Below, in pieces: positions 51,693 through 60,575 of a DNA stretch of 64,000 bases. Made by a program: the position numbers and the translations under genes. This DNA comes from Pseudocoprococcus catus. Its GTDB lineage: Bacteria; Bacillota; Clostridia; Lachnospirales; Lachnospiraceae. How positions within the stretch are numbered: position 1 is the stretch's first letter; every line of letters begins with the position of its first letter. The notes under the pieces were generated by a model. That model made no database searches. It was not told where the DNA came from and saw only the letters and a list, made by a program, of their open reading frames with translations. Where the stretch lies: positions 46,289 to 110,288 of the forward strand of contig NZ_JAAXCM010000039.1 in NCBI RefSeq assembly GCF_019734885.1, written 5' to 3'.

Positions 51693-53082
51693 TAAATTGA
51701 GATGTGAAATTGTGCAGGACCTTTTGCCGAGTTATGTGGATGGGCTGACCAGTGATGAAACAAATGAAGCCATCAAAGACCATCTGGCGGACTGTGTTTC
51801 ATGCAGGGATATGTATGAGCGAATGAAAGCGGATGAGATGTCGGCTGAGGAGAATTCAGAGGTGATGGAAAAAGAAAAAAAAGAAATTAATTTTCTGAAA
51901 AGAATTAAACAGAAGCATCGGTTGAATCTGATGCTGGTGGTAGTGATTCTGACAGTCTTTTTTGCAGCGGTTTATTATCATCAGACTTATCAGAAGGGGG
52001 AAGAAATGTCGGCGGATGAAATAGATTATTCTCTGCAGTGGAACAGCAATGACAGTCAGCTGAATATTCTGGGTAATTTTAAGAATGCTAATCGCGGATA
52101 TACAAGGTTGGTTGGTGAAGAGGACGAGGATGGTATTACCCATTTGAAAATTTATTCATCACCGGTGGGAAGCAGGCATCCGAACCAGTTTGTTGCAGGC
52201 TATTCCAAGGTGAATGCAGCTGACCAGGTATGGCTTGGGGATAGAATTATCTGGGATCAGGGAGAGAATATCAGCAAAATGACATCGGATTTGTATCAGG
52301 CGAAAACGCCGTATGTGGGGGATGCACAGGCTGTTGGTAATCTGTCAAATATATTGGGCATTGGAAGTCAGTTTGGCAGTTATAATATGTCTCTGGAGAC
52401 GGCGGGGCAGCCTTATGATTGCCGTTACATTATTAAATATCCGATGAAAGGCGAGAAGAAAGAGAAGGCTCTGGAGCAGATGAAGAAAGATGCCTGTGTG
52501 ATGTTGGCACTAGTAGATAACCTGGATTCGGTTTCCTGGGAATATATGATGACAGCGGAGGATAATAATGGTGTGGAAACATTGAAGATGACAGCAGAGG
52601 AAGCATCTGCTTATGTAGGGAAGGATATCAAAACATGTGGTGAGTCACCAAAAGCCCTGCAGGAAATGCTGACGCAGCTGGATTTTATCACAGATGAGGG
52701 ATTCTATGTTGTTTCGGGAACCGAGCGGGATGAAAATTACAATTTCAGGATTGTCATTTATTATTCACAGCAGGTGAATCTGACAGATATAGAGTGCAGA
52801 TTCGGCATTACATCCAGTTATGAAATGCATACATTTACAACCGGATGGGGAGGAGAGGATACTCCGGATAAGACGGTCATCACAATGAGTCCGGACCGGT
52901 TTAACAGGACACTGACAGATGAAGAAGTTTCAAAACTGACACTCAGTGTTTCTGTAAGGGATACTTCCGGCGAATGGCATGAGGTGTGCGAGGCATTACC
53001 GCTTCATGCGAAGTACGGGGATTTGCTGAAGTATACTCTGGAAGAAAATGGTGAAGATGGGTACAGTATTGTAAAAAAATAA
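51685..53082 (+). CDS. Membrane anti-sigma factor with zinc-finger N-terminus and DUF4825-like C-terminus
   Basis: 465 residues from the ATG at 51685 (GGAG 10 bases upstream; the one at 51679 is too close). The N-terminal ZAS/zf-HC2 motif is CEIVQDLLPSYVDGL, DHLADCVSCRDMYERM (His-x3-Cys-x2-Cys). A membrane helix spans residues about 74-92 (LNLMLVVVILTVFFAAVYY). The outer domain contains KTPYVGDAQAVGNLSNILGI and YDCRYIIKYP, like the DUF4825 domain of Firmicute anti-sigma factors. It should hold the sigma factor at the membrane until an external signal, possibly cell-envelope damage, is sensed. Confidence 0.88.
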   Translation: MSDKLRCEIVQDLLPSYVDGLTSDETNEAIKDHLADCVSCRDMYERMKADEMSAEENSEVMEKEKKEINFLKRIKQKHRLNLMLVVVILTVFFAAVYYHQTYQKGEEMSADEIDYSLQWNSNDSQLNILGNFKNANRGYTRLVGEEDEDGITHLKIYSSPVGSRHPNQFVAGYSKVNAADQVWLGDRIIWDQGENISKMTSDLYQAKTPYVGDAQAVGNLSNILGIGSQFGSYNMSLETAGQPYDCRYIIKYPMKGEKKEKALEQMKKDACVMLALVDNLDSVSWEYMMTAEDNNGVETLKMTAEEASAYVGKDIKTCGESPKALQEMLTQLDFITDEGFYVVSGTERDENYNFRIVIYYSQQVNLTDIECRFGITSSYEMHTFTTGWGGEDTPDKTVITMSPDRFNRTLTDEEVSKLTLSVSVRDTSGEWHEVCEALPLHAKYGDLLKYTLEENGEDGYSIVKK

Positions 53083-53118
53083 TCGTAGTTATTTAATAGT
53101 GCATACCAATCGAATAAA

Positions 53119-53169
53119 CAAAAGCCTCAGAGGCCAACTTATAGTTATTGTTGGTCTCTGAGACTTTTG
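53119..53169. terminator. Hairpin after the anti-sigma gene
   Basis: CAAAAGCCTCAGAGGCCAAC pairs with GTTGGTCTCTGAGACTTTTG around a 11-base loop. The T run is weak. The gap to 53375 also holds a minus-strand stretch (53203-53320) reading HAGTLHAIILPCGVPHAF, perhaps a gene remnant that I cannot assign. Confidence 0.6.
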
Positions 53170-53375
53170 AAATTCCAAAAATATATAATCAACGCAGATT
53201 TATTGTGCTTTGACGATAGTCAGCAGCATTTTGAAAGCATGAGGAACGCCGCAAGGCAGGATGATGGCGTGCAGTGTACCTGCATGATTAGGCTGTGTCT
53301 TCTTGCAAGATGACTTTAAAATAGGTGCTGATTCTGTTATGATAGAAGATAGAAAGTGGAATGGAGGGAATAAGG

Positions 53376-53942
53376 ATGGAGAATATTTTATTTGTGAATG
53401 CCTGTGTACGTCCTGAATCCAGAACGATGCAGCTGGCTGAATATATATTGGATCGACTCTGTGGTCAGGTGGCGGAAGTAAACCTTGAACAAGAACAGAT
53501 CCAGCCGTTGAACAGAGAAAGACTAGAAGAGAGAGATGCTGTTCTGGCAGCCGGACAGGATGATGCAGAGATCCTTAGGTATGCCAATCAGTTTAAGAAT
53601 GCGGATACAATTGTCATAGCGGCACCGTACTGGGATTTGTCTTTCCCGGCTATAGTGAAGAATTATCTGGAATCCGTTACTGTCTGCGGTGTTACATTCA
53701 AGTATTCACCGGATGGTATTCCAATTGGACTGTGCAAAGCAAAGAGATTGATTTATGTGATGACTGCCGGCGGCCCTGTGTTCAGCCCGGATTATGGTTT
53801 TGATTACGTGAAAGCATTGGCTCAGAATTTCTATGGCATTCAGGATGTGAAATGCTTTAAGGCAGAAAATCTGGACATTATCGGTGCAGATGTACAGAAA
53901 ATATTGAATGAGACACAAAAAGAAATAGACATGGGACTATAA
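53376..53942 (+). CDS. Flavodoxin-like NAD(P)H-dependent reductase (azoreductase family)
   Basis: 188 residues from the ATG at 53376 (GGAGGG 7 bases upstream). The flavodoxin-2 fold shows an FMN phosphate loop (FVNACVRPESRTMQLAEYIL), the substrate/flavin strand TIVIAAPYWDLSFPAIVKNYLE and MTAGGPVFSPDYGFDYVKAL. It matches FMN-dependent NADH:quinone/azo reductases (AcpD/AzoR). It probably reduces quinones or azo compounds. It ends 21 bases before the pseudouridine synthase gene, so they may be co-transcribed. Confidence 0.86.
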   Translation: MENILFVNACVRPESRTMQLAEYILDRLCGQVAEVNLEQEQIQPLNRERLEERDAVLAAGQDDAEILRYANQFKNADTIVIAAPYWDLSFPAIVKNYLESVTVCGVTFKYSPDGIPIGLCKAKRLIYVMTAGGPVFSPDYGFDYVKALAQNFYGIQDVKCFKAENLDIIGADVQKILNETQKEIDMGL

Positions 53943-53963
53943 AAGACAGAAAAGGGTAGATCA

Positions 53964-54668
53964 ATGGCAGAAGTAAAGATTTTATATGAGGATAAAGACA
54001 TTATTGTGGTTGTGAAGCCTGCCGGGATGGCTTCACAGGAGGAGCGCTCGGCGGATATGGATATGGTGAGCTGGCTGAAGAATTATTTTGTACGGGAGAA
54101 GAAGGTCAAAGGTATGCCGTATATCGGTGTGATTCATCGTCTGGACAAGCCTGTGGGCGGTGTCATGGTTTATGCCAAAACGCAGCAGGCGGCAGGAAAG
54201 CTCAGTGAACAGGTGCGAGGCAATAAGATGACCAAGGAATATCTGGCGGTATTGACCGGAACCCTTCCGAAGAAAGAAGGACGGTTGGAAGATATGCTCA
54301 TCAGCAACGGCAAGACCAACAGGACAGAGGTGGTGGCTGACAAAACTTCCGGAGCCAAGAAGGCAGCGCTTGAATATAAGGTCAAACGGACAAAATTTGA
54401 CCAGGGGCAGCAGTATTCACTGGTGAATGTTCATCTGATCACAGGACGCCGACATCAGATTCGCGTACAGATGGCTCATGCCGGTGCCGGACTGTGGGGG
54501 GACACCCGCTACAATCCTGTTTTTGCGGATAAAAAGGGCTGGTTTGACCTGGCACTGTTTGCCTGGCATCTGGAATTTGACCATCCGATGACAAAGAAGC
54601 ATTTGATATTTAAAGAACAGGCAGGACCACAGATTACAGCCCATTTTAAAGCGGAAGAATGTAAATAA
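53964..54668 (+). CDS. RluA-family pseudouridine synthase
   Basis: 234 residues. Catalytic motif IHRLDKPVGGVMVYAKT (Asp), early VVVKPAGMASQ, KMTKEYLAVLTG and HLITGRRHQIRVQMAHAG. There is no N-terminal S4 domain. Such short RluA members modify 23S rRNA or tRNA uridines; the site is unknown. Confidence 0.92.
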   Translation: MAEVKILYEDKDIIVVVKPAGMASQEERSADMDMVSWLKNYFVREKKVKGMPYIGVIHRLDKPVGGVMVYAKTQQAAGKLSEQVRGNKMTKEYLAVLTGTLPKKEGRLEDMLISNGKTNRTEVVADKTSGAKKAALEYKVKRTKFDQGQQYSLVNVHLITGRRHQIRVQMAHAGAGLWGDTRYNPVFADKKGWFDLALFAWHLEFDHPMTKKHLIFKEQAGPQITAHFKAEECK

Positions 54669-54703
54669 TATTACAGCAATACATAATGGAGTGACTTAGA
54701 GAA

Positions 54704-55297
54704 ATGAACAGTACAGTGACGATAAGACTGGCAGTCCCAAAGGATGCTGTTAATATTTTAAAAATTTATGCACCTTATGTGGAAAATACGGCGATTTCAT
54801 TTGAGTATGAAGTGCCGTCGGAAGCGGAATTCAGGGGAAGAATCGAAAGTACTCTCAAACGATATCCGTATATTGTAGCCGAACAGGAAGGTCGTATCAT
54901 TGGTTATGCCTATGTATCGATTTTCCATGAGAGAAAGGCCTATGACTGGGCCGTTGAAACATCTATTTATGTGGATAAAGACTGCAAACGCAGCGGCTGC
55001 GGCAAGCTTTTATATCAGGGCCTTGAGAAAATTTTGAAGAAACAGCATATCAGCAATCTGTATGCCTGCATTGCCTACACAGAGCATGAGGATGAACATC
55101 TGACCAACGACAGCATGCATTTCCATGAGCATCTGGGTTACGAATTGGTAGGCACATTTAAGAAGTGCGGCTATAAGTTTAATAGATGGTATGACATGAT
55201 CTGGATGGAGAAGATGATTGGGGAGCATCCGGCGGAGCCGGAGGCATTTATTCCATTTTCGGAGATGGATGTTAAGGAAATATCTGAACTTATTTGA
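54704..55297 (+). CDS. GNAT N-acetyltransferase (phosphinothricin acetyltransferase-like)
   Basis: 197 residues. TIRLAVPKDAVNILKIYAPYVENTAISFEYE at the start, acetyl-CoA loop VDKDCKRSGCGKLLYQGL (motif A, R.....G.G), HLGYELVGTFKKCGYKFNRWYDMIWMEK at the end, all as in the Pat/YncA group. Substrates in this group range from phosphinothricin to methionine sulfoximine and spermidine-like amines; not decidable here. Confidence 0.9.
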   Translation: MNSTVTIRLAVPKDAVNILKIYAPYVENTAISFEYEVPSEAEFRGRIESTLKRYPYIVAEQEGRIIGYAYVSIFHERKAYDWAVETSIYVDKDCKRSGCGKLLYQGLEKILKKQHISNLYACIAYTEHEDEHLTNDSMHFHEHLGYELVGTFKKCGYKFNRWYDMIWMEKMIGEHPAEPEAFIPFSEMDVKEISELI

Positions 55298-55393
55298 TAA
55301 AAATAATACTTTTAGATACTATTTTATACTTTGATACGTGATGGTATTGATGGGAACGGAAGACAATGGGATAATGTAATCAGAGGTGATATC

Positions 55394-55646
55394 ATGTTTA
55401 AAATTAATCCATATAGGCCGGGTGAAGGTTTGCTTCCGACTTATCTGGCAGGAAGAGATGAAGATATTTATAGAAGATTATTGATGTCAGTATTGGACAG
55501 TTTCCACATCCAGAGCACAGCTCATCAATAAAGGCATCATTTATTCAGGGAAATACAAAGAACTTGATTTTACTGTTCCTGAGTTTGACGGTTTTATAAA
55601 GAGATTGGAAGAATATCAGGAATGGCGGTTGGCGGAGGCGTTATAA
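55394..55646 (+). pseudogene. AAA/ATP-binding protein, internally deleted
   Basis: N-terminal piece MFKINPYRPGEGLLPTYLAGRDE resembles the start of ATPases of the ORC-CDC6-like/AAA group found in Firmicutes. It runs into a stop. In a shifted frame the C-terminal piece AQLINKGIIYSGKYKELDFT, VPEFDGFIKRLEEY follows at once. The whole P-loop centre (about 300 residues) is gone. Confidence 0.6.
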
Positions 55647-55673
55647 AAATAGCTGGTAACTCTGAAAAAATAG

Positions 55674-55775
55674 AATTGCGCAACCTTACAGTATTTTTGA
55701 ATAACCCTATAAATTAATAATATGCGGATATGCATTGTTAATTTATAGGGCTTTATGAACTATGGTTGCGCAATT
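55674..55775. terminator. Nested bidirectional terminator
   Basis: Outer stem AATTGCGCAACC (55674-55685) / GGTTGCGCAATT (55764-55775); inner stem CCCTATAAATTAA (55705-55717) / TTAATTTATAGGG (55738-55750). A and T runs flank both sides, serving the pseudogene and the converging antiporter gene. Confidence 0.8.
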
Positions 55776-56975
55776 TTATTTTTCTTTTTCTAAGAATTTT
55801 TTATACGTCATATCCATTCCCAGTGCCCCAAGTGGTGCTGTAATAATAATAGCCATGACTGCAACGGACAGCACGATTTTGCCGCATGGCAGTCCGGCAG
55901 CAAGGGGAACGGAGCCAATGGCGGCCCGAACAGTGGCCTTCGGCAGATAGGCAATAACGCAGAAAGCGCGTTCTTTGGCGGTAAGCGTGGTTTTAAATGT
56001 ACAGAGCAATACACCAACCGTTCTGAATAAAAGGGCAACGAAAATCATCAGAACAGCAGACAGACCGGCTTCCAGCGTGTAGCGGATATCTACGGCAGCA
56101 CCTACCAGAACAAAGAGGATGACTTCGGCTGCCAGCCAGAGTTTGCCGAATTTCTCGGACAATCGGTTGGATACGAAAGTTGTACTTTTGGCTTTCAGAA
56201 CGCAGGCCATGCTGACAACAGCCAGCAGACCGGAAACGGCGATTTTGCCCTCAAGCCATCCTTCAATGGCAATGAGCAGAAAAGAAAAACCAAGGACGAT
56301 GATGACTTTCATGCTGTTTCGCACATAATGTCTGCGGGCGTAAGCAGTTTCAAAAAGCAGGTAGAGACTATATCCAACAACGGCACCCAGAAGAACGCCG
56401 AGAATAATAGAAACCGGGATATTTAAAAAGGCGGTCAGGCTGGCACTTCCGCCCTGAGCCATACTCAGGAAAGTTGTAAAAAGAACAATAACAAAAATAT
56501 CATCACAGGAGGCACCGGCCATGATCATTTGAGGAATGGCTTTTTGGGTGCCGTATTTTTCGTCCATTAACTGAACCATACGGGGAATGACAACTGCCGG
56601 TGAGACAGCGCCGAGAACAGCCCCCATGACGGCGGCCTCTATGTGACTTAGGCCAAGAATCACAGGGGCAAACAGAATGTAACCGATGATTTCACAGGAA
56701 GCCGGAACGAAAGAAAGCATAACAGCCGGTCGGCCGACTTTCTTTAAATCGGCAATATTCAGGGACAATCCTGCCTTTAACAGGATGATAACAAGGGCCA
56801 TTTTGCGCAGATCAGCGGATATGGACAGAATGGACGGGGCTAAAAAGTCCAGAACATAAGGCCCGAGAACGATACCTGTTGCCAGCATACCGAGAATACG
56901 CGGCAGTTTCAGACGGCTGCAGATGGCACCCATAGCCAGGCCCACCAGAAAAATAAGTGATAAAGAAGTAAGCAT
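55776..56975 (-). CDS. Cation/proton antiporter (CPA family), fluoride-riboswitch controlled
   Basis: 399 residues from the ATG at 56975 (GGAGG 8 bases upstream; upstream frame is leader). About 12 membrane spans; LARILGMLATGIVLGPYVLD-type start (KLPRILGMLATGIVLGP), AVLGAVSPAVVIP, the putative cation site ASCDDIFVIVLF (paired Asp), and VCIAYLPKATVRAAIGSVPL-like region (CVIAYLPKATVRAAIG). In this superfamily the double Asp moves Na+ or K+ against protons. The leader carries a fluoride-type riboswitch, so its job is probably linked to fluoride stress (ion or pH balance, or fluoride export). No CrcB or CLC-F gene lies next to it. Confidence 0.9.
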   Translation of the reverse strand: MLTSLSLIFLVGLAMGAICSRLKLPRILGMLATGIVLGPYVLDFLAPSILSISADLRKMALVIILLKAGLSLNIADLKKVGRPAVMLSFVPASCEIIGYILFAPVILGLSHIEAAVMGAVLGAVSPAVVIPRMVQLMDEKYGTQKAIPQMIMAGASCDDIFVIVLFTTFLSMAQGGSASLTAFLNIPVSIILGVLLGAVVGYSLYLLFETAYARRHYVRNSMKVIIVLGFSFLLIAIEGWLEGKIAVSGLLAVVSMACVLKAKSTTFVSNRLSEKFGKLWLAAEVILFVLVGAAVDIRYTLEAGLSAVLMIFVALLFRTVGVLLCTFKTTLTAKERAFCVIAYLPKATVRAAIGSVPLAAGLPCGKIVLSVAVMAIIITAPLGALGMDMTYKKFLEKEK

Positions 56976-57050
56976 AATCAATCCTCCATGTATAGGGTAA
57001 GTAGTGGCATGAATGAAGATCACAAAGTGTGTCGGCATCATTGTTCACAC

Positions 57051-57150
57051 AAAAAAAGCTGACAACTTCTGCGATTCATTCATCGTAGAAGTCATCAGCT
57101 ATGATATCTATAGCAGTTTAGGTTGTCCAGGGGAGAACTTCATTCCCTGA
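57051..57150 (-). promoter_or_regulatory. Fluoride (crcB-type) riboswitch with terminator
   Basis: Reading the minus strand: GGGAATGAAGTTCTCCC (stem P1/loop with ATG.AGTTC), then CCTAAACTGC, then TAGCTGATGACTTCTACG. These match the conserved blocks of the fluoride aptamer (GG..ATG..GTTC..CC, TAAAC.GC, GCT.ATGA..CCTAC). The last block also forms the left arm of a terminator (AGCTGATGACTTCT.CGA / TCG.AGAAGTTGTCAGCT plus seven T). So fluoride binding should prevent termination and turn the antiporter gene on. Confidence 0.8.
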
Positions 57151-57155
57151 GTGTT

Positions 57156-57184
57156 ACTATATCATGATTTCCAGAGAAGTGCAA
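57156..57184 (-). promoter_or_regulatory. Promoter of the fluoride riboswitch/antiporter transcript
   Basis: Minus strand -35 TTGCAC (57184-57179), 17-base spacer, -10 TATAGT (57161-57156). The start point falls at the first base of the aptamer. Confidence 0.7.
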
Positions 57185-57203
57185 GGATATATCAAAAGGA
57201 AGC

Positions 57204-57586
57204 TACTGGATGCTGCCGGGATACATGAAAATGTTGGAGGCAGAAGATGCGATTCCTATGATGCTGCCTCTTACAGCAAAAGAGAAGGAACTCGATTATT
57301 TTCTTGAAATATGCGGCGGATTTCTGATGACTGGCGGGCAAGATGTGTCTCCATCTGTTTATCATGCAAAAAAGGAAGCATGGTGTGGTTCGTGTTGTGA
57401 ACTTCGAGATGAGATGGAGCAATATATCTTAAAAGGAGCGGTCGATAGGGATAAATCTGTTTTGGGTATATGTCGAGGTATTCAGTTTACGAGCTTGTCG
57501 TGGGCATTCAATGGCATCCGGAATTTTCTTATGAGACAGATGAAAACAGCAGAAAGATAATCAATGCTTTTGTCGACGCTATTTGA
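57204..57586 (+). pseudogene. Class-I glutamine amidotransferase-like peptidase C26 (PuuD type), broken
   Basis: YWMLPGYMKMLEAEDAIPMM, GGFLMTGGQDVSPSVY and the nucleophile region VLGICRGIQF are those of gamma-glutamyl-GABA hydrolases. The N-terminus is missing. After GIQF an internal stretch is lost, and the C-terminal piece GIQWHPEFSYETDENSRKII, NAFVDAI follows in another frame. The gap 57587-57689 shows nothing. Confidence 0.8.
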
Positions 57587-57689
57587 TTAATTCAGGTCTG
57601 TGATACACTTCATTCATGTGCATTGGGAGCTGGCAGAAACGGAAAACAAGTAAGATTATTTTAAAGAAGACATTATAAGGCAAAAAATC

Positions 57690-57718
57690 TTGACAAAGGC
57701 CATCTCCTGTCATAAAAT
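57690..57718 (+). promoter_or_regulatory. Promoter of the T-box leader/proS
   Basis: -35 TTGACA, 17-base spacer, -10 TAAAAT: a near-consensus promoter. Confidence 0.8.
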
Positions 57719-57724
57719 GATTTT

Positions 57725-58060
57725 TGTGAAAACATATTTATGCATGAATGACAGTGAAGAGGATCAGTAGTCTGCGTCAGTGGCCCAGAGAGGATACCAG
57801 CGGTGTGAGGTGTCTCCATATGTACAGATGAACCTGCCTTGGAGTTCTGTATGAAAGTACAGCGCGCGTCCGGCGTTATGGACAATTGAGCGGAAGTTTT
57901 CGTGGAATCGGGGCAGATATGAACTGATGGAAGACTTCAAATAGGGTGGTACCGCCGAATGAATTTTGGTCCCTGTTCAGCTGATGGCTGGCAGTGGAGA
58001 GAATAGACAAGGGGAAGTGCTTTCTGCTGCAGCAGAGCGTACTTCCCCTATTTATTTATT
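57725..58060 (+). promoter_or_regulatory. T-box leader (tRNA-Pro sensing) with terminator
   Basis: Stem I elements GAAGAGGATCAGTAG and CAGAGAGG, a candidate specifier codon CCT at 57833-57835 in GAACCTGCCTTGGAG, the T-box sequence AGGGTGGTACCGC at 57943-57955, and a terminator GGGGAAGTGC/GTACTTCCCC with T run at 58009-58055. Uncharged tRNA-Pro should stabilise the antiterminator and allow proS transcription. Confidence 0.9.
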
Positions 58061-58084
58061 ATAGTAGAAACAGGAGAATGTAAA

Positions 58085-59518
58085 ATGGCAAAGGAAAAGA
58101 AACAGGTTCGTGAGATCACATCCATGAGCGAAGATTTTGCACAGTGGTATACAGACGTTGTTGTCAAAGCAGGTCTGATCGGTTATACAAGTGTTAAAGG
58201 CTGTATGGCTTTAAAGCCTGCAGGTTATGCAATCTGGGAGAATATTCAGCATGAGCTGGACAAACGTTTCAAGGAAACAGGTGTTGAGAATGTCTACATG
58301 CCGCTGTTTATCCCTGAAAGTTTGCTCCAGAAAGAGAAAGATCATGTAGAAGGTTTTGCACCGGAAGTTGCATGGGTGACGCATGGCGGTCTGAATGAAC
58401 TTCAGGAAAGAATGTGTGTCCGCCCGACATCCGAGACATTATTCTGCGATTTCTATGCCAAAGAAATCCAGTCCTATCGTGATCTGCCAAAGATGTACAA
58501 TCAGTGGTGTTCCGTTGTAAGATGGGAAAAAGAGACACGTCCGTTCCTGCGTTCCAGAGAATTCCTGTGGCAGGAGGGCCATACCGCCCATGCTACAGCA
58601 GAAGAATCCAAGGAGAGAACAGAGCAGATGCTGAATCTGTATGCAGATTTCTGTGAGCAGGTACTTGCGATGCCTGTTATCAGAGGCCAGAAGACAGAGA
58701 AGGAGAAATTTGCCGGTGCAGAAGCAACCTATACAATCGAAGCACTAATGCATGACGGTAAGGCCCTTCAGTCTGGTACAAGCCATAACTTCGGTGATGG
58801 TTTTGCAAGAGCCTTCGGCATTCAGTACACAGATAAAGAGAATAAACTGCAGTATGTCCATCAGACATCCTGGGGTATGACAACCCGTCTGATCGGTGCT
58901 ATTATCATGGTTCACGGTGACGACAATGGTCTTGTTCTGCCTCCAATGATCGCTCCGACACAGGTGATTGTTATTCCAATTGCCCAGCACAAGGAAGGTG
59001 TCCTTGAGAAAGCAGAAGAACTGAAGAACAGACTCAGCGGTTTCAGAGTGAAACTGGATGCAACAGACAACAAACCTGGCTGGAAATTTGCAGAGGCAGA
59101 GATGCGCGGTATCCCTGTTCGTGTTGAAATCGGACCAAAGGATATCGAAGCGAATCAGGCTGTTCTTGCGCGCCGTGATACAGGTGAAAAGATTGTTGTC
59201 AGCCTGGATGAACTTGAAACAAAGGTGGATGAACTGCTGAAACAGATTCAGTCCGATATGTTTGAAAAGGCACGTGCACACAGAGATGCACACACTTATG
59301 TAGCCACAAACTATGATGAATTCAAGGATATTATTGCCAATAAACCTGGATTTGTGAAAGCGATGTGGTGCGGTGATCGTGCCTGCGAAGACAAGATCAA
59401 AGAAGAAACAACAGCAACATCCAGATGTATGCCATTTGCACAGGAACATTTATCCGATGTATGCGTATGCTGCGGACGTCCGGCTAAGAAGATGGTTTAC
59501 TGGGGCAAAGCATACTAA
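58085..59518 (+). CDS. proS: Prolyl-tRNA synthetase (short, ProS type 3)
   Basis: 477 residues, without the editing insertion of the long bacterial form. Class II motif 2 [26 protein letters not shown], motif 1 region [34 protein letters not shown], motif 3 [20 protein letters not shown] and a C-terminal zinc-binding-like Cys cluster (CGDRAC, CVCCGRP). It charges tRNA-Pro; the T-box leader upstream matches. Confidence 0.96.
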   Translation: MAKEKKQVREITSMSEDFAQWYTDVVVKAGLIGYTSVKGCMALKPAGYAIWENIQHELDKRFKETGVENVYMPLFIPESLLQKEKDHVEGFAPEVAWVTHGGLNELQERMCVRPTSETLFCDFYAKEIQSYRDLPKMYNQWCSVVRWEKETRPFLRSREFLWQEGHTAHATAEESKERTEQMLNLYADFCEQVLAMPVIRGQKTEKEKFAGAEATYTIEALMHDGKALQSGTSHNFGDGFARAFGIQYTDKENKLQYVHQTSWGMTTRLIGAIIMVHGDDNGLVLPPMIAPTQVIVIPIAQHKEGVLEKAEELKNRLSGFRVKLDATDNKPGWKFAEAEMRGIPVRVEIGPKDIEANQAVLARRDTGEKIVVSLDELETKVDELLKQIQSDMFEKARAHRDAHTYVATNYDEFKDIIANKPGFVKAMWCGDRACEDKIKEETTATSRCMPFAQEHLSDVCVCCGRPAKKMVYWGKAY

Positions 59519-59552
59519 AATGGATTGTGTATCCTGTAGCGTCAGACGCTGA

Positions 59553-59636
59553 TTTTTTGACAGAATTGGTGCAGAATGAATATATATTAGGAATACTAAT
59601 ATAACGGATGCTGAAATAATAATGCTGTCAAAAAAC
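59553..59636. repeat. Inverted repeat TTTTTTGACAG ... CTGTCAAAAAAC
   Basis: Arms at 59553-59563 and 59625-59636 with an inner TATATTAG/CTAATATA stem. It may be the proS terminator or a small MITE-like element; both ends would also read as a -35 TTGACA. Confidence 0.5.
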
Positions 59637-59674
59637 TATGGCTGTTGTCAAATAAGATAACAAGTGTTAAAATG

Positions 59675-59729
59675 GGGTTGTCATATAGAAATTGCACATA
59701 AGCAGGACTATATTGACAATCCTTTTTTA
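59675..59729 (+). terminator. Terminator-like hairpin upstream of the purine genes
   Basis: GGGTTGTCATATAG pairs with CTATATTGACAATCC, then TTTTTT. It could end proS read-through or act as an attenuator for the genes that start at 59844. Confidence 0.65.
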
Positions 59730-59843
59730 TAAGCATAGATTATGCAAATACCGAAGTTGTTGTTATAATCTTTGCAGATAATAATAAGAAAAACTGTTAG
59801 CGGCGGATTTTCCGCATATACACATGACATAGGAGGAATATTC

Positions 59844-60560
59844 ATGAAAATGGTAGCAATCAGTCAGGAACTGTCATCTACATCTTATCCGGGCAGAGGT
59901 ATTATCATTGGTCGTTCTGCCGATGGAAGCAAAGCGGTTACAGCTTATTTTATTATGGGAAGAAGCGTCAACAGCCGAAATCGTGTTTTTGTAGAAGATG
60001 GTGAAGGTATTCGTACAGAAGCTTTTGATCCTTCCAAACTTGAAGACCCAAGCCTGATTATTTATGCACCGGTCAGAGTGCTTGGCAACAAGACCATTGT
60101 GACAAATGGTGACCAGACAGATACCATTTATGAAGGTATGGATCGCCAGCTTACATTCGAGCAGTCTCTCAGAAACCGTGAATTTGAGCCGGATGCACCG
60201 AATTACACACCTCGTATTTCTGGTATCCTGCATGTGGAGAATGCAAAATTCAACTATGCCATGTCTATTTTAAAAAGCAACAACGGCAATCCGGATTCAT
60301 GCAACCGCTATACATTTGCATACAATAACGTGCCTGCTGGTGAAGGCCACTTTATTCATACTTATATGGGTGATGGCAATCCATTGCCAAGTTTTGAGGG
60401 CGAGCCGACATGGGTGAAAGTTGATACTAACGACATTGATGCCTGGACAAAAGAAATCTGGGAAAACCTCAACGAGGACAATAAGGTTTCTCTTTTTGTT
60501 CGTTTTATTGATATTGCAACTGGCAAATATGAATCAAGAATCATCAACAAGAATCACTAA
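59844..60560 (+). CDS. IMP cyclohydrolase, PurO-like family
   Basis: 238 residues from the ATG at 59844 (AGGAGG 7 bases upstream). SQELSSTSYPGRGIIIGRSADG, AYFIMGRSVNSRNRVF, NGDQTDTIYEGM, EPDAPNYTPRISG and YNNVPAGEGHFIHTYMGDGN are hallmarks of the NTN-hydrolase-fold IMP cyclohydrolase first described in archaea (PurO). It closes FAICAR to IMP, the last purine step. It replaces the missing N-terminal half of PurH, encoded 15 bases downstream as a separate AICAR transformylase. Confidence 0.88.
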   Translation: MKMVAISQELSSTSYPGRGIIIGRSADGSKAVTAYFIMGRSVNSRNRVFVEDGEGIRTEAFDPSKLEDPSLIIYAPVRVLGNKTIVTNGDQTDTIYEGMDRQLTFEQSLRNREFEPDAPNYTPRISGILHVENAKFNYAMSILKSNNGNPDSCNRYTFAYNNVPAGEGHFIHTYMGDGNPLPSFEGEPTWVKVDTNDIDAWTKEIWENLNEDNKVSLFVRFIDIATGKYESRIINKNH

Positions 60561-60575
60561 TCGGAGGTAGATCAG

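Noticed and set aside
57210..57560. C26 peptidase as an intact short gene
   Set aside because: The N-terminal beta strands are missing, and the catalytic His-Glu segment appears only in another frame after a deletion.
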